From: Xanthomonas albilineans
GTDB taxonomy: Bacteria > Pseudomonadota > Gammaproteobacteria > Xanthomonadales > Xanthomonadaceae
Assembly (NCBI RefSeq): GCF_002939705.1
Contig: NZ_MDCB01000001.1
Span: 248,001 to 312,000 of the forward strand
Length of the DNA stretch: 64,000 nt
Direction: 5' to 3'
This document shows, piece after piece, positions 18,727 to 26,637 of this stretch. The notes under the pieces were generated by a model. The model was not told the DNA's origin. It saw nothing but the letters and a program-made list of their open reading frames with translations, and did no database searches. Numbering within the stretch: position 1 is the stretch's first letter; each line of letters opens with the position of its first letter. Made by a program: the position numbers and the translations under genes.

Positions 18727-18744
18727 GGCAAGTCGTGTGCCAAA
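18727..18744 (-). promoter_or_regulatory. Sigma-54 promoter of the flgB operon
   Basis: Minus strand: TTGGCACACGACTTGCC. GG and GC are separated by exactly 10 bp, and both the TTGGCAC (-24) and TTGC (-12) elements match the consensus. This puts the rod/hook operon under sigma-54 and FleQ-type activation. Confidence 0.92.
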
Positions 18745-18836
18745 CTGAGCATCCGCCTTTAGCGGAGCAGACCTATCGGGTCAATTGTTCGCGGCCGGAT
18801 GTACCGTCGGCGCCGGCATGCCGTCAGCGCCTAGGA

Positions 18837-19790
18837 TTAAGCGGCCCGAGCCTCGGCGACGACCCGCAGTCGCGCCAGTACGTAGTCGGCCAATTCGTTG
18901 GCGCTGTACTTGGCGACGAAGGAATTGGCCCCAACGCGCTCGACCATCGCGTTGTTGAACACCCCAGAGAGCGAGGTGTGCAACAGCACGTATAGCCCAG
19001 ACAGACCTGGGTGACGGCGGATTTCCGTCGTCAGCGTGTAGCCGTCCATCGCTGGCATCTCGATGTCGGAGATCACCATGGCGTAGCGATCCGCTGGATT
19101 CTCGCCGCTGGCGTGGATCTGCAAGAGGTGGTCCAGTGCCTGGCGACCGTCCGACAGCAGGGTCGCACCCACGTCGAGCTGGTCGAGTACGCTACGGATC
19201 TGCTGTCGGGCCACGCGCGAGTCGTCTACCACCAAGACCTGCAATTGCCGGCCGGTGAGTGCCAACGACGGGTCGATCTGCGCTTCCGTACGCGTCTGGG
19301 CAATGTCGGCCAAGACGCTTTCCACGTCGATCACCTGAATCAGTTCGCCCTGGAAGCGTGTCACTGCGGTCAGATAGCTGGACTCTGCTCCCAGCTCCGG
19401 TGGCGGATGGATATCCTCCACCGCGATGTTGACGATGCGCTCCACGCCGCTGACAAGAAAGCCCTGTACCGAGCGATTGAACTCGGTGACGACAATGTAG
19501 CGTGGCCCTGCGTCCGTGTTGGGTTCGCGCTCCGGGTGGCCGATGGCGAGACCTAGGTCGAGCACGGGCACCGAGCGGCCGCGTACATCGGCGACACCGG
19601 AAAATTGCAGTGGCAGCCCCGGTACCTGGAATAGCTCCGGCCGGCGCAAGACTTCCTGCACTTTGAAGACGTTCACGCCAAAAAGCTGACGACCGCCCAG
19701 CCTGAACAACAGCAAGGCAAGCCGATTGTGGCCCGCCAAGCGGGTGCGCTGGTCGATTCGGTTGAGCAGATCGTGCGACATGGCGTTCAT
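18837..19790 (-). CDS. cheV: Chemotaxis coupling/regulatory protein CheV
   Basis: 317 residues: an N-terminal CheW-like domain (NRLALLLFRLGGRQLFGVNV and VPVLDLGLAIG) and a C-terminal receiver with VLVVDDSRVARQQI, the phosphoacceptor in VISDIEMPAMDGY, and the conserved lysine in FVAKYS. CheV couples receptors to CheA and dampens signalling when phosphorylated. Homology begins at MNAMSHDLLNRIDQRTRLAG; the long open frame upstream is on the strand opposite flgA and is not coding. Start could also be three codons later. It lies divergent from flgA, as in related genomes. Confidence 0.95.
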   Translation of the reverse strand: MNAMSHDLLNRIDQRTRLAGHNRLALLLFRLGGRQLFGVNVFKVQEVLRRPELFQVPGLPLQFSGVADVRGRSVPVLDLGLAIGHPEREPNTDAGPRYIVVTEFNRSVQGFLVSGVERIVNIAVEDIHPPPELGAESSYLTAVTRFQGELIQVIDVESVLADIAQTRTEAQIDPSLALTGRQLQVLVVDDSRVARQQIRSVLDQLDVGATLLSDGRQALDHLLQIHASGENPADRYAMVISDIEMPAMDGYTLTTEIRRHPGLSGLYVLLHTSLSGVFNNAMVERVGANSFVAKYSANELADYVLARLRVVAEARAA

Positions 19791-19846
19791 ATCGGCGCCA
19801 GCGCAGTGGAACTTGAGGCTGTGTCGGGTATTGATCGCACCGAATC

Positions 19847-19864
19847 GCGGCACACTGTTTGCAC
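19847..19864 (+). promoter_or_regulatory. Sigma-54 promoter of flgA
   Basis: GCGGCACACTGTTTGCAC: GG and GC 10 bp apart, GGCAC -24 and TTGCA -12 elements. The predicted start is about 30 bases before the flgA ATG. It lies within the divergent cheV-flgA spacer. Confidence 0.85.
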
Positions 19865-19902
19865 TGAGGAGGCGACACTTAATCACGAGAAGAGATACGG
19901 CG

Positions 19903-20547
19903 ATGCGTCCGATCCTGTTGCTGATGCTGCTTGCGGCCACGCCCGCCTGGGCCGATGAATTCCAGCCGGTGGAAACGATCCGCGCGGCAGCACTGTCGAC
20001 CCTAGGTCCAGGGGCTGAAGCTGAGGCGACGCTGGACCCGGCGGTTCGGGTGCCGCTGTGTCCGGTGCCGCTGCAAGCCCTGCCGACCGGTACCACGACG
20101 GTAGAAGTGAGTTGTCCGCGCGATGCTGGCTGGCGGCTGTTTGTGCCGGTCAAGGTTCGGCGCATGCAGCAGGTATTGGTGTTGGCGCGCGGTCTGACCG
20201 CTGGAGAGACCATCGGTGCTGCCGATATCGTCCCTGAGAAGCGCGATGCTGCGCGGATCGTCGGGGCCGTGATGACCGACCCGGCAGTGGCGGTGGGCAA
20301 GCTGGTCCGGCGGACCTTGCCTGCCGGCACCTTGCTATCGCTCGGCGATTTGGTCTCGCCGCGGTTGGTCCGACGCGGCGATAATGTGGCACTGGTGGCA
20401 CGCAAGGGGGGGCTGGAAGTACGTATGGCCGGCCGAGCTATGAGCGATGCGGGGGAAAACGAGCGGGTGACCGTCGAAAACTTGTCGTCTCGCCGCATTG
20501 TTCAGGGAACTGTGTCACAAAATGGAGACGTTTTGGTGACGCGATGA
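19903..20547 (+). CDS. flgA: Flagellar P-ring assembly chaperone FlgA
   Basis: 214 residues with a signal peptide (MRPILLLMLLAATPAWA). The mature part ends in the SAF-like region (GETIGAADIVPEK, then VGKLVRRTLPAGTLLSLGDL) and the C-terminal NLSSRRIVQGTVSQNGDVLV motif of FlgA. It acts in the periplasm to promote FlgI polymerisation. The start is the ATG before the signal peptide, with GAGAAGAGA upstream; the frame is open further up but overlaps cheV. A good sigma-54 promoter precedes it, and flgM with its own sigma-28 promoter follows. Confidence 0.95.
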   Translation: MRPILLLMLLAATPAWADEFQPVETIRAAALSTLGPGAEAEATLDPAVRVPLCPVPLQALPTGTTTVEVSCPRDAGWRLFVPVKVRRMQQVLVLARGLTAGETIGAADIVPEKRDAARIVGAVMTDPAVAVGKLVRRTLPAGTLLSLGDLVSPRLVRRGDNVALVARKGGLEVRMAGRAMSDAGENERVTVENLSSRRIVQGTVSQNGDVLVTR

Positions 20548-20556
20548 CAAATCCCC

Positions 20557-20583
20557 TAAAGTTCTGGATCGTAACGCCGTTAT
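20557..20583 (+). promoter_or_regulatory. Sigma-28 (FliA) promoter of flgM
   Basis: TAAAGTTC, then GCCGTTAT, with 15 bp between TAAA and GCCG. The -35 matches TAAAGTTT at seven of eight positions. It lies just after the flgA stop and about 30 bp before the flgM ATG, so flgM-flgN can be transcribed independently of flgA. Confidence 0.88.
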
Positions 20584-20613
20584 CACATTCGAACCCGTAG
20601 CAGGATCAGCGTG

Positions 20614-20931
20614 ATGAGCCAGAAAATTGAAGGTACTTTATCGACCTCGGCCACACACCGCACGTCGTCTGTCAGAACCAAGAGCGCCTCTGGCGCATCC
20701 GAGGAAGGGCAGAGCCGTGAGGTTGGTGCAACAGCCGCCACCGATAGCCTACGCCTGACCGGCGAAGCCTCCGGACTACAGAACATACAACGCGAACTGG
20801 CGGCCGCCCCGGCGGTTGACAAGCAGCGCGTCGAAGCAGTCCGCACCGCGTTGCAGAACGGTAGCTACACGATCAACCCGGAGGCCATTGCCAGCCGGAT
20901 GATCGATATGGATAGGCAACTCCGCGCATGA
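20614..20931 (+). CDS. flgM: Anti-sigma-28 factor FlgM
   Basis: 105 residues. The disordered serine/alanine-rich N-terminal half and C-terminal sigma-binding helices (DKQRVEAVRTALQNGSYTIN then PEAIASRMIDMD) are characteristic. FlgM holds sigma-28 inactive until it is exported through the finished hook. The ATG has AGGA eight bases upstream; the preceding GTG codon is a less likely start. It overlaps flgN by four bases. Having a sigma-28 promoter makes it part of a negative feedback loop. Confidence 0.95.
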   Translation: MSQKIEGTLSTSATHRTSSVRTKSASGASEEGQSREVGATAATDSLRLTGEASGLQNIQRELAAAPAVDKQRVEAVRTALQNGSYTINPEAIASRMIDMDRQLRA

Positions 20932-21272
20932 ACACATCTGTGACCACTCCCTTGCAGGAACTTAGCGACGCGCTCGTCGGTGAACGGCAAGCGTTGTTGG
21001 ATCACAATGTGGAAGGTCTGATGCAGGCGACCAGCGCCAAATTGGCCGCATTGCGCGCACTGGAAGCGGACGTGCCGGCTGGCGCCGAGGTGGAATTGCG
21101 TCTACGCGAGCTGGCCGACGCCAATCGTGCCAATGGCGCGCTACTGGCGCGACGTCGGCGTGAAGTCAATTGGGCACTGCGTCACTTGGGCCGCAGCGAG
21201 AGTGCTTCGGCCTATGACGCCAAAGGCCAATCGAGCACGCCGCTCGCGCAGCGTCATCTGGCTATCGCCTGA
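20928..21272 (+). CDS. flgN: Flagellar export chaperone FlgN
   Basis: 114 residues, helical, starting by a four-base overlap with flgM. LQELSDALVGERQALLDHNV and the C-terminal NRANGALLARRRREVNWALR match the FlgN family, which delivers FlgK and FlgL to the export gate. A GC-rich hairpin follows the stop. Confidence 0.9.
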   Translation: MNTSVTTPLQELSDALVGERQALLDHNVEGLMQATSAKLAALRALEADVPAGAEVELRLRELADANRANGALLARRRREVNWALRHLGRSESASAYDAKGQSSTPLAQRHLAIA

Positions 21273-21279
21273 TATCCCC

Positions 21280-21300
21280 GCGCCCCTTCGTCGGGGGCGC
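21280..21300 (+). terminator. GC-rich hairpin after flgN
   Basis: GCGCCCC and GGGGCGC arms around a TTCGTCG-type loop, directly after the flgN stop. No T-run follows, so it may be only a weak or Rho-assisted terminator. Confidence 0.5.
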
Positions 21301-21362
21301 GCGCACGTAGCGGCGGCAACGGCGTATATTGAACGTCCGTCGACCACCCGCCGCCCATTGTC

Positions 21363-22589
21363 GTGAATTTCGTCGATATCGATTCCGCTGCCCCGGTTGT
21401 CCTGCCGCCTAGGGAGCAACTGTTTGCGCTAAGCGAACTGTTGTACGAAGGCGTGGTGCTGTTCCGCGCCGATGGTCAATTGGTGTTCGCCAACAGGGCC
21501 GCTCGCGGTTATCTATCCGGCGTGGATGCCGGCACGCTGAGCGCGCATCTGGGGCAATGGCTGCCTGGCGATGCGCTGTCGCAGGCGCGTAACAGTGGCC
21601 GTTGGAGTGGAAGCTTACCGACCGAGCAGCGCGTGGTGCTGGCGCATCTGTATTTTCAGGTCGGCTTCGGTGTCGATGATGGCCATTACCTGATGCTGAT
21701 CCAGGGCATCGAAGGGCAGCAGGATTACGAGCAGGAATTGCAGCGCCGCCACGACGAATTACGTCAAGCGTATTTGCGTCTGAACGGCGCGCAGGAAAAG
21801 CTGCTGCAGTCGGAGAAAATGGCCTCTATTGGCCAACTTGCCGCTGGCGTCGCCCACGAGATCAACAATCCCATCGGTTATGTCCATTCCAATCTGGGCA
21901 GCCTGCAAGAGTATCTACGCAGCCTGTTCACCCTGATCGAAGCATACGAGCGCGCGTTGCGCGCGCCGGAACCGAAGGCGTTGATTCCGGAGATCGACGA
22001 CATCCGCAACCGCTTCGACATCGACTTCATCAGCCGCGATCTGCCGCAACTGATGGCCGAGTCGCGCGAGGGTATCGAGCGGGTGACAAGCATCGTTCGC
22101 GATCTCAAGGATTTTTCGTATTCCGGTCGCGAGGACTCATGGAAGCTGGTGGATCTGCATTCGGGTCTTGAATCCACGATCAACATCATCTGGAACGAGC
22201 TCAAGTACAAGGTTATCCTGGAGCGCCACTACGGCAATTTGCCGCTGGTTGAGTGCCTGCCATCGGAGCTCAATCAGGTGTACATGAACCTGTTGCTCAA
22301 CGCTGGCCAGGCGATCGGGGAGCGTGGCACCATCGTCGTCAGTACCGGTCAGGATGGCGATCAGGTCTGGATCGAGTTCAAGGACTCCGGCGCTGGTATT
22401 CCGGCCGATCTATTGCAACGCATCTTCGATCCTTTCTTCACCACCAAGCCGGTCGGCAGTGGTACCGGGCTGGGCCTGTCGATCTCCTACGGCATCGTCA
22501 ACAAGCATCATGGCCGTATTGACGTGTCCAGCAGTGTCGGTGAAGGTTCGACCTTCAGAATCGTGATTCCGGTGCGTCAGCCCAAGTGA
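21363..22589 (+). CDS. PAS-domain sensor histidine kinase (cytoplasmic)
   Basis: 408 residues with no membrane segment. A PAS-like domain spans about 20-115, then a coiled coil, then the HisKA H-box MASIGQLAAGVAHEINNPIG with H165, and an HATPase domain with N-box (NLLLNAGQAIG), G1 (DSGAGIP), F-box (DPFFTTKP) and G2 (SGTGLGLSISYG). All phosphotransfer residues are intact. The start is a GTG with no strong ribosome site. There is no adjacent response regulator on the same strand; the divergently placed receiver protein at 22.7 kb faces it and is a possible partner. The ligand is unknown. Confidence 0.9.
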   Translation: MNFVDIDSAAPVVLPPREQLFALSELLYEGVVLFRADGQLVFANRAARGYLSGVDAGTLSAHLGQWLPGDALSQARNSGRWSGSLPTEQRVVLAHLYFQVGFGVDDGHYLMLIQGIEGQQDYEQELQRRHDELRQAYLRLNGAQEKLLQSEKMASIGQLAAGVAHEINNPIGYVHSNLGSLQEYLRSLFTLIEAYERALRAPEPKALIPEIDDIRNRFDIDFISRDLPQLMAESREGIERVTSIVRDLKDFSYSGREDSWKLVDLHSGLESTINIIWNELKYKVILERHYGNLPLVECLPSELNQVYMNLLLNAGQAIGERGTIVVSTGQDGDQVWIEFKDSGAGIPADLLQRIFDPFFTTKPVGSGTGLGLSISYGIVNKHHGRIDVSSSVGEGSTFRIVIPVRQPK

Positions 22590-22690
22590 TGTCGCTGGGC
22601 TCGTCACCTGCGACGTCGATAGCAAGGGCGACATGTACACATGGCGACCGATACTTTCCCTGGGTTTTGCACACCAGTGCCGTCGCTACC

Positions 22691-24415
22691 TCATAGTTGT
22701 CCATCCCTGCGTTGATCGTCGTGTGTGCGGAACGCCTGGCGGATGTGCTCGCGCAGTTCGTCGTCGTTCCAGGGTTTGGTCAGGAAGCGGTAGATCGCTC
22801 CTCGGTTGATCGCATCGGTCACGGTAGCGAGGTCGGTGTAGCCGGACAACACCAGGCGGATGGTATCGGGGTAGAGCATCTTGACCCGGCCGAGGAACTC
22901 GGTGCCGCTCATGTCGGACATGCGCTGGTCGGACAAGATCACCTGCACGTCGTTGGTGGCAAGCAGATCGAAGGCATCGCGGACGTTACCGGCGGCAAGG
23001 ATCCGGTAGCCGTCGCGGCGGAACAGCCGGACCAGCGAGCGCAGTACGTTTTCCTCGTCGTCCAGCAACAGCAGTGTGCGGTCTGGTCGAGTTTCGGCGA
23101 AGGACTCCGGGCGCAGGTAACGGCGCCGCAACGCCATGCCCGCCGCTTCGGCCGACATCGGTTCACCGAACAGGTAGCCTTGGAAGATGTCGCAGTCGTT
23201 GCGCCGCAGGAAACCCAGTTGCGCCTGCGATTCAACGCCGTTTGCGATCACCACCATGCCTAACTGGTGCCCCATGGCGATAATCGCGCGGGCGATCGCC
23301 GCCTCGCGGTTGCCGGCAGGTGCGCTCTTGATGAAGCTGCGGTCGATCTTGAGCTTGTCCACCGGATAGCGCACCAGCGCGCTGAGACTGGAATCGCCGG
23401 TGCCGAAGTTGTCCAGGCTCAGGCTGATGCCTTCGTGGCACAGGTTGGCCAGGGTCTCGTAGACGAAATTGACGTTGTTGGTCAGCGCGCTTTCGTTGAT
23501 CTCCAATACCACCATTTGCGGCGGCACGCCGGCGGCTTGCAGCGCCGACATGACTTCGTTGAAGAAGGTCGGCCGCAGCAGTTGCAAAGTGGACACATTG
23601 ACCGCGATGGTGAAGTCGTCGAAACCCTGGTCGCGCCACAGCCGCGCCTGGCGCAATGCGCCTTCCATCACCCAGGTGCCGATCTGCACGATCACCCCCA
23701 GGCGCTCGGCGGTGCGCATGAAGCGCTCGGGGACGAGGATTCCCAGTGTCGGTGACTGCCAGCGCAGCAGCGACTCCATGCCGACCACGCGACCGTCGCG
23801 CGCGCTGACCATCGGTTGGTAGCGCAGGCGCAGCTCGCCGTTGGGAATGGCGTCGATGATCTGCCGCGAGATGATGCTTTCGCTGTGCGCGCTGGGCTGG
23901 CCATCGGCGGCATAGAGGCGAACCAGGTTGCCGCCTTCGCGTGCGGCTTGATAGACCGCGTCCTCGGCATAGTCGAGCAGAGTGGACAGACGGGTCGAAT
24001 GTTCCGGGCACAGGCTCACGCCGATTTTGCCGGTCATGAAGAGTGTGTAGGGCAGCACCGAAAGCGGCAGTTCGATCTGTTGGCGAATTTCCTCGGCGAA
24101 TGTTTCCGCTGCCGGTACGTCAGCGGTACGCGGCACCGCCATGACCAGTTCGTCGCTGCCGTGGCGCCATAGCAAGCCACGGCCACGCAGGTGGGCCTGT
24201 AGCCGGTGCGTCAGCAGGGCCAAAGCCTGATCGCCGACCTCCGGATTCATGTTCTCGTTGATCGAGGCGAAGTGGTCGATGTCGATGTGAAGCAGCATCA
24301 CCCCCGGTCCGCCTGCCAGCGCTTCGGCGATCATTCCGGTCAGCGCCGGGTGTCCGGCACCCAGGCGCGAGGGCAGTTCGTCGTCCGCAGTGTTGGCGGC
24401 AGCGGGATTCCACAT
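22691..24415 (-). CDS. GGDEF-EAL-receiver protein with degenerate catalytic motifs
   Basis: 574 residues. Domain order: GGDEF-like (about 30-170), EAL-like (about 180-425), C-terminal receiver (about 440-570). The cyclase signature reads RHGSDE where GGDEF is expected. In the EAL domain the opening is MESLLRW where EALLRW is usual, the loop-6 DDFGTG is DNFGTG, and AEGVE is ANGVE. These changes hit metal- and catalysis-linked residues, so both enzyme activities are probably lost, leaving a c-di-GMP binder or scaffold. The receiver has LLLLDDEENV and VILSDQRMSD with the phosphoacceptor, and FLTKPW with the lysine, resembling RpfG-type receivers. An alternative TTG start five codons upstream would overlap the kinase gene before it. 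Confidence 0.85.
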   Translation of the reverse strand: MWNPAAANTADDELPSRLGAGHPALTGMIAEALAGGPGVMLLHIDIDHFASINENMNPEVGDQALALLTHRLQAHLRGRGLLWRHGSDELVMAVPRTADVPAAETFAEEIRQQIELPLSVLPYTLFMTGKIGVSLCPEHSTRLSTLLDYAEDAVYQAAREGGNLVRLYAADGQPSAHSESIISRQIIDAIPNGELRLRYQPMVSARDGRVVGMESLLRWQSPTLGILVPERFMRTAERLGVIVQIGTWVMEGALRQARLWRDQGFDDFTIAVNVSTLQLLRPTFFNEVMSALQAAGVPPQMVVLEINESALTNNVNFVYETLANLCHEGISLSLDNFGTGDSSLSALVRYPVDKLKIDRSFIKSAPAGNREAAIARAIIAMGHQLGMVVIANGVESQAQLGFLRRNDCDIFQGYLFGEPMSAEAAGMALRRRYLRPESFAETRPDRTLLLLDDEENVLRSLVRLFRRDGYRILAAGNVRDAFDLLATNDVQVILSDQRMSDMSGTEFLGRVKMLYPDTIRLVLSGYTDLATVTDAINRGAIYRFLTKPWNDDELREHIRQAFRTHDDQRRDGQL

Positions 24416-24419
24416 CGAG

Positions 24420-26519
24420 TCAAGATCCAAGTGAGGGGGGCGTCGTCGCGGTGGTGTAGGGCAGATACAGTGTCACCCGGGTGCCGGTGCCGGGGGCGGT
24501 ATCGATTTGCAGGGTACCGCCGGCGCTCTGCGCCCGCTCGCGCATCACGATCAGGCCTAAACCACGCGGTCCGGTCGGATCGAAGCCATCGCCATCATCG
24601 ACCACCTCTAGGTGCAGCTGACAGTGTTGCTCGTCGCTCAGCGTCATCCGCACCTCACCGGCGCTGGCATGACGCAGTACGTTGGTCAGGCTCTCCTGAG
24701 CGATGCGGAAGCAGGCTTGCTCGACCTCACTGCTAGGGCGCTCGGGCAGCATCGCGATCTCCAGATGCAGGCGCACCGCTGAAGCGCGAAACAGCATGCC
24801 TGCTTGCCAGCGCAATGCCGCTTCCAGGCCTAGCGCGTCCAGTTGCGGAGGGCGCAGCAGGGTAGACAGGTTGCGCAGTTTGGTGATGCTGCTGTCGGCC
24901 AATTGCACGATCTCGGCGAGATCCTCGCGGCGTCGTGCGGCATCGGTTTCGTCCAGTGCGGCATGCGCGGACAGCTTCATGGCGGTAATCGCCTGGCCGA
25001 TGTCGTCGTGCAGGTCGCGCGAAATCGCGCGGCGCTCATCTTCCTGCAACGAAAAAAGACGCCGTGCCATCGCCTGCAGTTCGCGGTTGCTCTGCGCCAG
25101 CGCATCGCGGATGCGCTCGGGCTCACTGAGATCGCGCACAATCAGCAGTTTGCAATCGCGACCGCTGTAGCGGACGTTACCGAACGATAACCCAGCGTGG
25201 AACAATGAGTTATCGCGGCGGCGCATGCGCGCAGCGACGCCGGGCTCGCCCTTGGCCCCGACAGTGCCCATCTGCTCGCGTACCTGCGCCAGGCTGGCGC
25301 TGTCCACCAGGCTCTGCAATGGTTCCCCTAGTAGGTTCTCGCCATCGTAACCGAACTGCACGGCACAGGCGGCATTGGCGTACATCACATGTTCCTGGTG
25401 CAGGATGACCACACCGTCCGGCAGCACCCGCACCAGTTCGCGAAACTGCTCCTCGCGCTCGTGCAGCAGACGCCTGGAGCGTTCGTGTTCGGTTACGTCC
25501 TGCAGGGTGCCGCGTACGCAGGCGGCGCTGTGCTCGTCGTTGGCCGACTCGGCACGCAGATGCAACATGCGCGCCTGACCATCGGCTGCCAGCACTGGCA
25601 GTAGCATGTCCAGTTGCAGTGGCTTGGTGCCGCACAGATCTTCGATTACGCGCTGGAGGCGCGCCTGCGAGGCGACATCGGTGGGGATCAGTAACTCATC
25701 CAGACGATGCTGCCGTACATGCTCCGGTACACCCCGTCCCAGCATGCGGTAGACTTGGTCGGAGTAAGTGCCAAGGCCGCTGGCCCGGTCAAGTTGCCAC
25801 GACCCAAGGCGCGCGATGGCTTGCGCCTCTTGCAGGTGTTGCAAGGCTTGATCGCGGCGCTGCTGCGCATCGTATTCGGCGCTACGGTCGCTGATGACCA
25901 CTAGGCGTGCCTGGTGTCCCTGGTAGTCCAGGCTGCTGCTGCGGGCCTCGGCCATGCGCTGGCTGCCGTCGCGCATGCACAACGGTTCGGCGACCACGCT
26001 GGTCTTGGACGGCGACTGCCGGATTGTCTCGATCACCTCCGCCATGCGCGCGCTGACGCTGGGCGGCCATAACTTCGCTAGTTCCAGCCCGACAAACTCA
26101 TCGTGGGACCAGCCGAAGAAGGTCAACGCGGCGGGGTTGGCGTCAATGACCCGCAGGCTTTCCAGGTTGTAGACAAGCATGGGGCTGGAATTGGTCTGGA
26201 ACATCTGCCGGTAACCGGCTTCGGACAGTGCCAAGCGCGCATGTGACTGCATCGCGCCACGGACCAGCGGATGTAGCAAGCGGTATAGGGCAATCGCGGT
26301 CAGCGCCAGGAACAGAGCTTCGTTCAGCAACTGTAAGGCAACCAGAGTTGCGGAGTCTTTCACGAAATAGGCGAGTAGCAACTCGCTGGCGATCGACCAG
26401 AGCAGGCCCAGCGCAAGGTACAACAGGACGGTGCGCCAGATGCCGCGATCCAACCGTTTTGCCAGGCGTATGCCGGATGGTGCCTGGGCAGGTGGAGAGC
26501 TCTCGTGTGGTGATTGCAT
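24420..26519 (-). CDS. Membrane-anchored PAS sensor histidine kinase, NarL-partner (HisKA_3) type
   Basis: 699 residues. Two N-terminal membrane helices (about 28-90, TVLLYLALGLLWSIASELLL and LFLALTAIALYRLLHPL) have almost no periplasmic loop. Three PAS-like domains follow (about 105-490). The phosphoacceptor region is DERRAISRDLHDDIGQAITA, a HisKA_3 dimerisation domain, then an HATPase with DGDGFDPTGPRGLGLIVMRE. HisKA_3 kinases normally phosphorylate NarL/LuxR-type regulators; the closest in the window is the one at 2.3-2.9 kb. The gene ends five bases before the degenerate GGDEF-EAL-receiver gene, so the two are likely co-transcribed. Confidence 0.9.
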   Translation of the reverse strand: MQSPHESSPPAQAPSGIRLAKRLDRGIWRTVLLYLALGLLWSIASELLLAYFVKDSATLVALQLLNEALFLALTAIALYRLLHPLVRGAMQSHARLALSEAGYRQMFQTNSSPMLVYNLESLRVIDANPAALTFFGWSHDEFVGLELAKLWPPSVSARMAEVIETIRQSPSKTSVVAEPLCMRDGSQRMAEARSSSLDYQGHQARLVVISDRSAEYDAQQRRDQALQHLQEAQAIARLGSWQLDRASGLGTYSDQVYRMLGRGVPEHVRQHRLDELLIPTDVASQARLQRVIEDLCGTKPLQLDMLLPVLAADGQARMLHLRAESANDEHSAACVRGTLQDVTEHERSRRLLHEREEQFRELVRVLPDGVVILHQEHVMYANAACAVQFGYDGENLLGEPLQSLVDSASLAQVREQMGTVGAKGEPGVAARMRRRDNSLFHAGLSFGNVRYSGRDCKLLIVRDLSEPERIRDALAQSNRELQAMARRLFSLQEDERRAISRDLHDDIGQAITAMKLSAHAALDETDAARRREDLAEIVQLADSSITKLRNLSTLLRPPQLDALGLEAALRWQAGMLFRASAVRLHLEIAMLPERPSSEVEQACFRIAQESLTNVLRHASAGEVRMTLSDEQHCQLHLEVVDDGDGFDPTGPRGLGLIVMRERAQSAGGTLQIDTAPGTGTRVTLYLPYTTATTPPSLGS

Positions 26520-26637
26520 GCTCCGGCAGCCCGTTGCAGTGATTCGTCTCTGGCGAACATCTTAGCCGTTGATGGACGCTGCGGCCCATCGCCGGCTTCC
26601 AGCGCTCAATTAATACTGCTAGGTGCCGCTATCCCCC

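Noticed and set aside
26606-26633. TCAA-N15-GCCGCTAT before the PAS-GGDEF-EAL gene as a sigma-28 promoter
   Set aside because: The match is weaker and it would place the transcript start at the ATG itself, leaving no leader; not convincing without mapping.
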